Source: Nocardioides sp. (GTDB lineage: Bacteria > Actinomycetota > Actinomycetes > Propionibacteriales > Nocardioidaceae). From it: a stretch of DNA of 43,103 bases. Of the stretch, positions 1 through 6,995 are shown in pieces. Numbering within the stretch: the stretch's first letter is position 1; each line of letters starts with the position of its first letter. A program made the translations under genes and the position numbers. The DNA is taken from positions 1 through 43,103 of the forward strand of contig NZ_JAPYPS010000017.1 of assembly GCF_029937575.1 (NCBI RefSeq), in the 5' to 3' direction. Below the pieces are notes generated by a model. It ran no database searches. It was given only the letters and a program-made list of their open reading frames with translations, and was not told the origin of the DNA.

Positions 1-36
1 ACCTGGACTGAGAAGAGCCTGGTCCGGACCACGACT

Positions 37-60
37 GCCCGACGCCGTACGGCGTCGGGC
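37..60. terminator. Perfect 24-bp palindrome at left edge
   Basis: The 24 bases are identical to their own reverse complement. As RNA they would fold into a 10-bp GC-rich stem closed by a GTAC tetraloop. No T-run follows on either strand, so a factor-independent terminator would be of the U-less type often proposed in actinobacteria. The gene it would serve lies off the left edge; a palindromic protein-binding site is the alternative. Confidence 0.4.
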
Positions 61-70
61 GGTCGCGCAT

Positions 71-97
71 TTCGGCCAAAAAGGCCGCCAGGCCGAA
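71..97. other. Two mutually exclusive short stem-loops
   Basis: The segment TTCGGCC (71-77) can pair with GGCCG at 83-87 across an A5 loop, or with GGCCGAA at 91-97. The two pairings exclude each other. The rest of 1-226 shows no convincing gene. The structure may be part of the terminator region of an unseen upstream gene; function is unknown. Confidence 0.25.
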
Positions 98-226
98 TCC
101 GGTGGCTGGGGGGCAGTCCATCGGCGCGGCCTGGCGATGGAACAAGCATGACACTAATCGGTCCCAGGTGACAGTCGGGGGCCGAAGTTCGAAGCAAATT
201 TGTCGTTCGGAGCCCCTCGAGAGCGC

Positions 227-1069
227 TCAGGCGACGGTGATCAGACCCACCGCGACCGCGCACAGCAGCAGCCCCACGCCCTGGTCACGGTGGATGCGTT
301 CGCGCAGCAGCGCCGCGGCCAGCAGCACGGTGAAGGCGGGGTAGAGCGAGGTGATCACGGCCGAGATCGTGAGCAGCCCGGTCTGCGTCGCGATGAGGAA
401 GAGCACGGTGGCCGCGGCGCCGAGGATGCCGGAGACCATGCCGACGTACGCCATCGGCCGACGTGGCCAGAACGCGTGACCCATGGCGAGGGCCAGGCCG
501 GCGACGATCGTGGTGCCGACCACCTGGTTGAGGGCGAGGGGGAGCAGCCCCGACTCCTCGGGGATCTGACCCAGGGCGGCGAAGAGGAGGCCGAAGCCGA
601 GGCCGGCCAGCACGCCGTCCACCACTCCGGACGCGGCGGAGCCGGAGGTGGTGCTCGGGTCGGGCGCCGGCTCGCGCGCCACCAACCAGATGGCGGGCAG
701 CGCGGCGAGGATGCCGACCCACGCGAGAAGTCCGGGGCGTTCACCGGTGACCAGCCCCACCAGGAGCGGCACGAGTGCGGCACCGACGCCCGAGATCGGC
801 GCCACCACACCCATCCTCCCCGAGGAGAGACCGCGGTAGAGGAACGCCGTGCCCACACCGTTGCCGAGGCCTGCCAGCAGGGCCCACCCGACGTCTGTGC
901 CCCGGGGAGAGCCATCCACGAGCAGGCTCAGGACGAGGATGGCCAGGGCGCCGCCGAGCTGAGCCATGAAGGCGATCGTCCACGGACTGATCCGACGCGA
1001 GACGACGCCGCCGACGAAGTCGGACAGTCCATAGGCCAGGGCGGCACACAGGGAGAGAACGATGGCCAC
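227..1069 (-). CDS. EamA/DMT-superfamily permease
   Basis: A 280-residue integral membrane protein with about ten hydrophobic segments arranged as two similar halves, the layout of the drug/metabolite transporter (EamA) family. The first half starts with ALAYGLSDFVGGVVSRR and has a GMGVVAPISGVG-like segment near residues 86-97, typical of EamA repeats; the second half starts after a polar linker near residue 135. Such proteins export amino acids, metabolites or drugs across the cytoplasmic membrane; the substrate cannot be read from sequence. The start is GTG with no strong ribosome binding site. It lies downstream of the DUF7455-like gene on the same strand, but a strong terminator separates them, so it is probably its own transcript. 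Confidence 0.85.
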   Translation of the reverse strand: MAIVLSLCAALAYGLSDFVGGVVSRRISPWTIAFMAQLGGALAILVLSLLVDGSPRGTDVGWALLAGLGNGVGTAFLYRGLSSGRMGVVAPISGVGAALVPLLVGLVTGERPGLLAWVGILAALPAIWLVAREPAPDPSTTSGSAASGVVDGVLAGLGFGLLFAALGQIPEESGLLPLALNQVVGTTIVAGLALAMGHAFWPRRPMAYVGMVSGILGAAATVLFLIATQTGLLTISAVITSLYPAFTVLLAAALLRERIHRDQGVGLLLCAVAVGLITVA

Positions 1070-1110
1070 GGGAGCAACTTCGCACGCGTCTGCTTCGTCG
1101 AGGTATCCGG

Positions 1111-1156
1111 GTGGTGAAAACGCGCTCGACCCCGGACCGAGGTCCGGGGTCGAGCG
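1111..1156 (-). terminator. Intrinsic terminator after the DUF7455-like gene
   Basis: Bases 1123-1138 pair perfectly with 1141-1156 (16 bp, two-base apex). Read on the minus strand the stem is followed by CGTTTTCACC, a short U-tract. It sits about 30 bp beyond the stop of the gene at 1187-1414 and should insulate the permease gene from it. Confidence 0.85.
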
Positions 1157-1186
1157 GTGGTCGGGCGCGGCCTGGCCGCGAGCGCG

Positions 1187-1414
1187 TCAGGCGTCGTCGG
1201 AGGACGGCGTCGGGGTGGCGGTGAGCTTGTGGGTCTCGTCCACCACGACCTCGGCGACCTCGGCGAGCTTGTCGCCGTGCTCGCGAGCGTGGTGGGCGCA
1301 GAAGAGGAGCTCGCCACCGGTCTGGAGCTCGACGCGCAGGTAAGCCTGGGCGCCGCAGCGGTCGCAGCGGTCCTCAGCAGTCAGGGAGGTGCTGGGGGCG
1401 GTCGCAGTCGTCAT
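1187..1414 (-). CDS. DUF7455-like small zinc-ribbon protein
   Basis: A 75-residue protein with a CDRCGAQAY motif (Cys17, Cys20) and a second half-site FCAHHAREHG, giving a C-x2-C / C-x-H-H pattern that very likely binds one metal ion, probably zinc. The N-terminus is a short Ser/Thr/Ala tail and the C-terminus is acidic. I recognise it as the actinobacterial DUF7455 type, whose biochemical role is not established. The start is ATG with an AGAGG ribosome binding site 6 nt upstream. It diverges from parE. Its upstream region matches the SigR/SigH promoter consensus, so disulphide-stress control is possible, which would suit a protein with reactive metal-bound cysteines; this link is inference. 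Confidence 0.85.
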   Translation of the reverse strand: MTTATAPSTSLTAEDRCDRCGAQAYLRVELQTGGELLFCAHHAREHGDKLAEVAEVVVDETHKLTATPTPSSDDA

Positions 1415-1449
1415 GTCGGCCTCTTCTCATCTCGGTCTGTGCCGGTTCC

Positions 1450-1476
1450 AACGTATCCAGCGGGGTCAAGATTCCC
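1450..1476 (-). promoter_or_regulatory. SigR/SigH-type promoter for the DUF7455-like gene
   Basis: On the minus strand the sequence reads GGGAAT (1476-1471), 18 bases, then GTT (1452-1450). This is exactly the GGGAAT-N18-GTT consensus of the disulphide-stress sigma factor SigR (Streptomyces) or SigH (mycobacteria). The inferred transcript starts roughly 30 nt before the ATG at 1414. A TTGACC box overlaps within the spacer but has no good -10 partner. Confidence 0.55.
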
Positions 1477-1772
1477 GATTCGGGGTGGCTCACACCACAT
1501 CGGTGGGGTGGATTCTCGCATCGGGTGGAACTGGTCCTCGTGGAGCGGTGGTGCTGTTCGTCGTGCCTGCACCAAGTGTGACGTCCGGCCGGTAACTCCG
1601 GATGCACAATCAGGTGACGATCCCGAGATCGTGTCCTCATCGTGACGTTCGGGGTGCAGGCGAGCCTGCATCGGTCCCCGGCGTGTCGCTAGTAGATTCG
1701 TCGGTGACCGGGTGTCCGGATTGGTGGGGCGCCCCGCCGCCACCACTCGACCCACCAGCACCACGCACGTCG
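1477..1772. promoter_or_regulatory. Divergent intergenic region with parE -10 box
   Basis: The gap between the two divergent genes is 358 bp (1415-1772). A TAGATT hexamer at 1693-1698, embedded in CTAGTAGATTCG, is a good actinobacterial -10 box for parE and would give a leader of about 65-70 nt. No matching -35 is clear. The stretch 1477-1680 shows no gene, repeat or RNA structure that I can support. Confidence 0.45.
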
Positions 1773-3854
1773 ATGTCGCAGGAGCTCACGATCGCTGACA
1801 ACACCTACAACGCCGCCCACCTCCTCGTGCTCGAGGGGCTGGAGGCGGTGCGCAAACGCCCGGGGATGTACATCGGCTCGACCGACACCCGGGGCTTGAT
1901 GCACTGCCTGTGGGAGATCATCGACAACGGGGTCGACGAGGCCCTTGCCGGTGCCGCACACCGCGTCGAGGTGACGCTGCACCCTGACGGGTCCGCCGAG
2001 GTGCACGACGACGGCCGTGGCATCCCGACCGACAAGGAGCCCAAGACCGGCCTTCCCGGCGTCGAGGTCGTGGCGACCAAGCTGCACGCCGGTGGCAAGT
2101 TCGGGGGCGGCTCGTACGTCGCCACAGGCGGCCTGCACGGCGTCGGGCTCTCGGTGGTCAACGCACTGTCCTCCCGGATGGACATCGACGTGGATCGGTC
2201 GCCGGCCTCTCGGGGACTCAGCTTCCACCGGGGTGCGGCCGGTGTCTTCGACGGCGACGGTCCCAGCGCCACCTTCACCCCGCAGAGCGGCCTGACGCGC
2301 AAGGGTGGTCGGGTCGCGAAGACGAAGTCCGGCACCCGGATCCGTTTCTGGCCGGACCGCCAGATCTTCACCAAGGACGCGACGTTCGAGTTCGAGGGTC
2401 TGCTCGGCCGTGCTCGACAGACGTCGTTCATCGTGCCCGGTCTCGAGCTCGTCATCCGCGACCTGCGCGGGGAGACGCCGGTGGAGGAGAAGTTCCGCCA
2501 CGACGGTGGCATCGCGGAGTTCACCGAGTACCTCTCGTCGGACGAACCCGTCACCGAGGTGCTGCGGATCCAGGGCTCGGGTGCCTTCACCGAGACGGTG
2601 CCGATGCTGGACGCCAAGGGCCACATGACCCCGCAGGACGTCGAGCGCAACCTGGGCGTCGACATCGCCGTGCGCTGGGGCACGGGCTACGACACCGAGG
2701 TGCGCTCGTTCGTCAACGTGATCGCCACCCCCAAGGGCGGCAAGCACGTCTCCGGCTTCGAGGGTGCCCTGACCAAGACGTTCAACGACGCCATGCGTGC
2801 GGTGAAGGTGCTCAAGGTCAACGACGCCGACGTGATCAAGGAGGACGTCCTCGAGGGGATGACCGCTGTGGTGACCGTGCGGCTCGCGGAGCCGCAGTTC
2901 GAGGGGCAGACCAAGGAGATCCTCGGTACGCCGGCTGTGCTCGGCGTGGTCAAGAAGGTCGTCTCGGCCGAGCTCAAGACGTTCCTCACCTCCACCAAGC
3001 GGGCCGAGAAGGCTCAGGCGCGCCTGCTGATGGAGAAGGTCCTCGGTGCCTCCAAGACCCGGATCGCCGCGCGTCAGCACAAGGAGACCCAGCGCCGCAA
3101 GAACGCCCTGGAGTCGTCCACACTGCCCTCCAAGCTGGCCGACTGCCGCTCGGGCGACAACGACCGGACCGAGCTGTTCATCGTCGAGGGGGACTCCGCG
3201 CTCGGCACCGCCAAGCTCGCGCGCAACTCGGAGTTCCAAGCGCTGCTGCCTATCCGCGGCAAGATCCTGAACGTCCAGAAGGCCTCGGTCGGCGACATGC
3301 TCAAGAACGCCGAGTGCGCCTCGATCATCCAGGTCGTGGGCGCCGGCTCGGGTCGTACCTTCGAGCTCGAGGCGCGTCGCTACGGTCGGATCATCTTCAT
3401 GGCCGACGCCGACTCCGACGGGGCGCACATCCGCTGCCTGCTCGCCACGCTGTTCTTCAAGTACATGCCCGACCTGATCGCCGAGGGGCGGGTCTTCACC
3501 GCCGTACCGCCTCTGCACCGTGTCGAGATCTCCAACCCGCGCAAGGGTCAGGACAAGTACGTCTACACGTACTCCGACGACGAGCTGCGTCGCAAGCTCG
3601 CGGAGCTGAAGAAGAAGAACACCAAGTGGAAGGACCCGGTCCAGCGCTACAAGGGTCTGGGAGAGATGGACGCCAGTCAGCTGGCCGAGACCACGATGGA
3701 CCCGCGCCACCGCACCCTGCGCAAGCTCACGATCGACGACGCGGACGCCGCGACCTCGGTCTTCGAGCTGCTGATGGGGGCCGAGGTGGCGCCGCGCAAG
3801 GAGTTCATCGTCCAGGGCGCCTACGAGGTGGACGTCGAGACGTTGGACGCGTGA
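1773..3854 (+). CDS. parE: DNA topoisomerase IV subunit B (ParE/GyrB family)
   Basis: A 693-residue type IIA topoisomerase ATPase subunit, which with ParC would decatenate and relax chromosomal DNA. The GHKL ATPase domain is N-terminal, with EIIDNGVDEAL near residues 49-59 and the ATP-binding loop GGLHGVG at 119-125. The TOPRIM domain has EGDSALG starting at 472 and the metal-binding DADSDG at 545-550. The C-terminal KYKGLGEMD-type motif is present as RYKGLGEMDASQL. ParE rather than GyrB is favoured because its partner ParC lies 3 kb away, away from any dnaA-dnaN-recF context. The frame is open back to 1602, but the ATG at 1773 gives the family's usual N-terminus (NTYNAAHLLVLEGLEAV) and lies downstream of a -10 box at 1693. 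No clear ribosome binding site precedes it. Confidence 0.93.
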   Translation: MSQELTIADNTYNAAHLLVLEGLEAVRKRPGMYIGSTDTRGLMHCLWEIIDNGVDEALAGAAHRVEVTLHPDGSAEVHDDGRGIPTDKEPKTGLPGVEVVATKLHAGGKFGGGSYVATGGLHGVGLSVVNALSSRMDIDVDRSPASRGLSFHRGAAGVFDGDGPSATFTPQSGLTRKGGRVAKTKSGTRIRFWPDRQIFTKDATFEFEGLLGRARQTSFIVPGLELVIRDLRGETPVEEKFRHDGGIAEFTEYLSSDEPVTEVLRIQGSGAFTETVPMLDAKGHMTPQDVERNLGVDIAVRWGTGYDTEVRSFVNVIATPKGGKHVSGFEGALTKTFNDAMRAVKVLKVNDADVIKEDVLEGMTAVVTVRLAEPQFEGQTKEILGTPAVLGVVKKVVSAELKTFLTSTKRAEKAQARLLMEKVLGASKTRIAARQHKETQRRKNALESSTLPSKLADCRSGDNDRTELFIVEGDSALGTAKLARNSEFQALLPIRGKILNVQKASVGDMLKNAECASIIQVVGAGSGRTFELEARRYGRIIFMADADSDGAHIRCLLATLFFKYMPDLIAEGRVFTAVPPLHRVEISNPRKGQDKYVYTYSDDELRRKLAELKKKNTKWKDPVQRYKGLGEMDASQLAETTMDPRHRTLRKLTIDDADAATSVFELLMGAEVAPRKEFIVQGAYEVDVETLDA

Positions 3855-3925
3855 TGCCGTCCGCCATGCCACCGAGTCCCCGCGCCCGGTCCGCCGCCAC
3901 GCGCGCTGGAGCCGGCGTCGCAGGT

Positions 3926-3950
3926 GGCGGGCTCGCCGGCGGAGCTCGCC
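3926..3950. terminator. Hairpin between convergent parE and carbonic anhydrase genes
   Basis: Bases 3926-3934 pair with 3942-3950 (9 bp including one G-U) around a 7-base loop, in the 99-bp gap between two convergent stop codons. There is no T-tract on either side, so it is only a candidate bidirectional U-less terminator. Confidence 0.35.
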
Positions 3951-3953
3951 TGA

Positions 3954-4466
3954 TCAGTACTTGCGGTCGATGAGGCCGGTGTCGACGTCGTAGACGAAGC
4001 CGCCCACTGCCACGTCCTCGGGGACGAGCGGGTGGGTGCGGAGCTTCTGGACGTCGTCGGCGAGTGACTCGAGCTGGTCGGCCGTCGCGGTGATCGTGAG
4101 CCACGAGGCGTCCTGACCGGCCGAGGCCTCGATCCGCTCGCGTAGGTCCTGGGTGGTGCTGCTGGCCATGGCGCAACGTGTGTGAGCCACGATCAGGATC
4201 CGCTTGACCCCCAGCAGGTGCACGGCGATGACCAGCGCCTCGAGCGTGGTGTGGGTGACGCGGCCGCCCGGCGTACGCAGGATCTTGGCGTCGCCCAGCT
4301 TGAGACCGAGCATCTCGAGGGGCTCGATCCGCGAGTCCATGCACGTGACGATGCCGACGCCCGCCTTGGCGATGCCGTCGAACCCGCCGTCGGAGAAGGA
4401 TTCGGCGTAGGCAGCGTTAGCCTCGACCAGGTCCACGAAGTCAGCCACGGGCGCAAGGTTATCCAT
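3954..4466 (-). CDS. Beta-class carbonic anhydrase
   Basis: A 170-residue beta-carbonic anhydrase, which interconverts CO2 and bicarbonate in the cytoplasm. The zinc ligands are visible: CMDSR with Cys42 and Asp44 plus Arg46 (the Asp/Arg dyad), and HTRC with His95 and Cys98. The protein has the compact length of the mycobacterial Rv1284-type enzymes. No signal peptide is present. Its ATG follows directly on the TGA of the upstream MFS gene with no gap, so it is translationally coupled as the last gene of the parC-lprG-MFS run. Why a carbonic anhydrase is attached to an exporter cassette is unclear; bicarbonate supply for acyl-CoA carboxylation is one speculative link. Confidence 0.93.
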   Translation of the reverse strand: MDNLAPVADFVDLVEANAAYAESFSDGGFDGIAKAGVGIVTCMDSRIEPLEMLGLKLGDAKILRTPGGRVTHTTLEALVIAVHLLGVKRILIVAHTRCAMASSTTQDLRERIEASAGQDASWLTITATADQLESLADDVQKLRTHPLVPEDVAVGGFVYDVDTGLIDRKY

Positions 4467-6227
4467 TCATCCCCCCGAACGCATGACAGCACCCGTGTCG
4501 AGGCCGCGTGTCGGGGCTCCTCGGAACAGGATCATCGCGGCGACTGCGGCCAGGAGGGCGAAGAGCGCTGCGCCCTCGAAGACGGCCCGCTCCTGCAGGA
4601 TGCCGAGCTCGGTGACGCTCAGCTCGGGGTTGGCCGCGCCTGCGTCGTAGAGCTGGGCGAGGCCCCAGGTGGTGAGGACGGAGATGCCCACGAGCATGCC
4701 GATCATCCGGGCCACCACGACCAGAGCGCTGGCGATCCCGTGCGTGTCGTCGCGCGTGGTGGCCAGGATGGCGGCGTTGACGGGAGCCAGGGCCAGGCCG
4801 AAGCCGAGTCCGCAGAGGACGAGCGGGACGTTCGAGGAGAACGCATCCAGGCTGGTCTCGCCCCACGTCGACATCCACCAGAAAGATCCTGCGGACAGCA
4901 GCATCCCCACGCCGGTGATGGGTCCCGCCGCCACGCTGCGCACGAGGTAGCCGCCGACGACCGCTCCCGCGGGCAGTGCGACGAGGAAGCGCAGCAGCAC
5001 GAGAGCGGCGCCCAGCTGGGTGTCGTACGTCGTCGTGCGGGCGAAGAGGGGGATGTCGACGAGCGCTGCGATCAGCGCCCAACCCACCAACAGGCTCACG
5101 ACGAGCGATCCCCAGGCCGGCATCGCCCGCAGGGTTCCGGGCGGGACGAGGGGGTTGGTGCTACGTCGAAGATGGATGACGAGGGCCACGATCGCGAGCG
5201 CCGAGGCGGCCAGCAGCCATGGTCCCTGAGGCGAGAAAACCGACACCTCGGGGTCTGCGGTGGCGAAGGCCAGGACGATGCCGCCGAGCGCCACCGCCAG
5301 GTACGTCGCGCCGGCAAGGTCGGCGGCTGCGAGGCTGCGACCCCACGAACGCGCGTCGACGAGGGGGCGGCGAGCGGTGAGGCACCGCACCACGAACAGG
5401 AGCAGGGCGGCGACGGCGACCAGTCCCAGCGGGGACAGCCACCGGCCCGAGGCGACGACGGGGGTGAAGAGCTCGCCGTAGGTGAGGTCCAGGTAGAGCC
5501 GGTCGGGCGGGTAGAGCACGAGCACGGCACCGGCTGCTGCGAGCAGCAGTGCCGCGCCGCCGATGAGGTCGGGCGGCCCGCGGCGCTGGTCGTCTGCAGT
5601 CGCGGAGCCGTGCGGCTCGTCGAGCGCGGCTGCCTGAGCGTCCTCACGACGCAGGACCCGCACGACGACCACGAGCAGCACCGCGACCGACGCGTTGATC
5701 GCGAAGATCGCCCGCCACGACGACACCGAGAGCACGGCTGCCCCGAAGAGTGGCCCGAGCACGGAGCCGAACTCCTGGACCGCCGAGACCAGGCCCAGGG
5801 GCAGGCCGCGCCGCTCGACGGGGTAGAGCGCGGCGACGAGGGCCATGGTCGCGGGCACGAGACCACCGCCGCCGAGTCCTTGCAGGAAACGTCCGGCGAC
5901 GACGCTGGTCAGGTCGTACCCGACGGCGGTGACCAGGGAGCCGACGGTGAAGGTGGACAGGGAGGCGACGAGCACCGGCACCGGGCCACGCAGGTCCGCG
6001 ACACGGCCGATCAGCGGCAGGACGGCGACGTACCCGAGCAGGAACCCGGAGATGATCGGGGCAGCGCGCTGGAGATCCTGGGCGCTGATGCCGACCGACG
6101 TCATCATCTCCGGCAGTGCCAGGACGACGACGTAGGTGTCGATGGCGGCGAAGGCCACCGCGACGGCACCGAAGATCAGCAGGGTGCGCGAGCGCCGGTC
6201 GAGCACGGCAGGGCTCGGGGGGCTCAT
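4467..6227 (-). CDS. 14-TM MFS exporter, P55/Rv1410-like
   Basis: A 586-residue major facilitator protein of the 14-helix DHA2 drug:H+ antiporter type. Motif A is seen near residues 74-84 as GRVADLRGPVP, after TM2, and an antiporter motif C-like stretch (AVQEFGSVLGPLFG) lies in TM5. A cytoplasmic charged loop (REDAQAAALDEPHG) follows TM6. The gene starts 40 bp after an LprG/LppX-type lipoprotein gene on the same strand. In Mycobacterium tuberculosis the pair lprG-rv1410c has this arrangement and works together in triacylglyceride transport and drug tolerance. By analogy this protein likely exports a lipid-like or toxic compound in cooperation with the lipoprotein. The pairing is seen; substrate and function are inferred. 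Confidence 0.85.
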   Translation of the reverse strand: MSPPSPAVLDRRSRTLLIFGAVAVAFAAIDTYVVVLALPEMMTSVGISAQDLQRAAPIISGFLLGYVAVLPLIGRVADLRGPVPVLVASLSTFTVGSLVTAVGYDLTSVVAGRFLQGLGGGGLVPATMALVAALYPVERRGLPLGLVSAVQEFGSVLGPLFGAAVLSVSSWRAIFAINASVAVLLVVVVRVLRREDAQAAALDEPHGSATADDQRRGPPDLIGGAALLLAAAGAVLVLYPPDRLYLDLTYGELFTPVVASGRWLSPLGLVAVAALLLFVVRCLTARRPLVDARSWGRSLAAADLAGATYLAVALGGIVLAFATADPEVSVFSPQGPWLLAASALAIVALVIHLRRSTNPLVPPGTLRAMPAWGSLVVSLLVGWALIAALVDIPLFARTTTYDTQLGAALVLLRFLVALPAGAVVGGYLVRSVAAGPITGVGMLLSAGSFWWMSTWGETSLDAFSSNVPLVLCGLGFGLALAPVNAAILATTRDDTHGIASALVVVARMIGMLVGISVLTTWGLAQLYDAGAANPELSVTELGILQERAVFEGAALFALLAAVAAMILFRGAPTRGLDTGAVMRSGG

Positions 6228-6267
6228 GCGTTCCTCATCGCGGGTGCCCGGGAGGGATCACGCTCCG

Positions 6268-6990
6268 TCAGGGAGCGGTGATCTCCTGCGTGACGCCGTA
6301 CTCGGTGACCGCGATCGTGTAGGTGATCTCCCCGCCTCCGGAGAAGAACTCGCCGGTGAGCTCGGCGGCTCGCAGCTGACCCTCCTCGTTGACGGTGAAG
6401 GTCGCCTGGAAGGTGTCACCCGGTGCGCACGGCAGGATCGCGGCGACCGCGTCCCCGGGGACCGCGGCGGTGTACGGCGTGACGATGACCGCGTTGTCGT
6501 CGGCGGCGCGCCGCTTCTCGCCCGCTTCGATCTCCGTGGCCGCGACCAGGACGTTGGAGACACCGGTGTCCGGGTCGAGGAGCAGTGCCGGGTCCGGGGC
6601 GCACAACTCGGCTGGGTCGTAGGTGTCCCACCCGATGATGGGGGCGTTGACGTAGAAGTCGCCGTCGACCGAGCGGACCTCGATGTCCTCGGCGTCGAAG
6701 CCGAGGAACCGGCCGCCGGCCGTGCCCTGGAACGCCGGAGCATCGGTGATGACCCCGTCGGCGCTCCGGAGGAAGTCGCCGTCGGGTCGCTCGTCCTCGG
6801 TCGAGAGCGAGAGCCGCACCCCGGACGTCTCGTCCAGCTCCACCTTGGCCTGGGCCAGGACCTCCTCGGGCGTCGCACCGGCCGTGTCAGCGTCGGGAGC
6901 GTCGGGGGAGTCGTCGCTGCTGCACGCGGAAAGGGAGAGCGTCAGCAGAGCTGCGCCGGCCCCGACCGCTGCGCGTCGGGTCAGGGTCAT
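6268..6990 (-). CDS. LppX/LprAFG-family lipoprotein, LprG-like
   Basis: A 240-residue secreted lipoprotein. The N-terminus is a short basic stretch (MTLTRR) and a hydrophobic core, ending in the lipobox LSAC with the modified cysteine at about residue 23, followed by an acidic flexible segment. The mature part (EEVLAQAKVELDETSGVRLSLSTE onward) has the fold signature of the LppX/LprA/LprF/LprG family, which bind lipids in a hydrophobic cavity and are tethered outside the membrane. The ATG lies 5 bp after the parC stop and 40 bp before the MFS gene, so the three are probably co-transcribed. With the MFS exporter it forms a likely homologue of the mycobacterial LprG-Rv1410c lipid-export pair. 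Confidence 0.85.
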   Translation of the reverse strand: MTLTRRAAVGAGAALLTLSLSACSSDDSPDAPDADTAGATPEEVLAQAKVELDETSGVRLSLSTEDERPDGDFLRSADGVITDAPAFQGTAGGRFLGFDAEDIEVRSVDGDFYVNAPIIGWDTYDPAELCAPDPALLLDPDTGVSNVLVAATEIEAGEKRRAADDNAVIVTPYTAAVPGDAVAAILPCAPGDTFQATFTVNEEGQLRAAELTGEFFSGGGEITYTIAVTEYGVTQEITAP

Positions 6991-6995
6991 GGGCG

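Noticed and set aside
1602..1772. N-terminal extension of parE to an upstream ATG
   Set aside because: The extra 57 residues are Pro/Trp-rich with no family similarity, and the likely -10 box at 1693 lies inside them.
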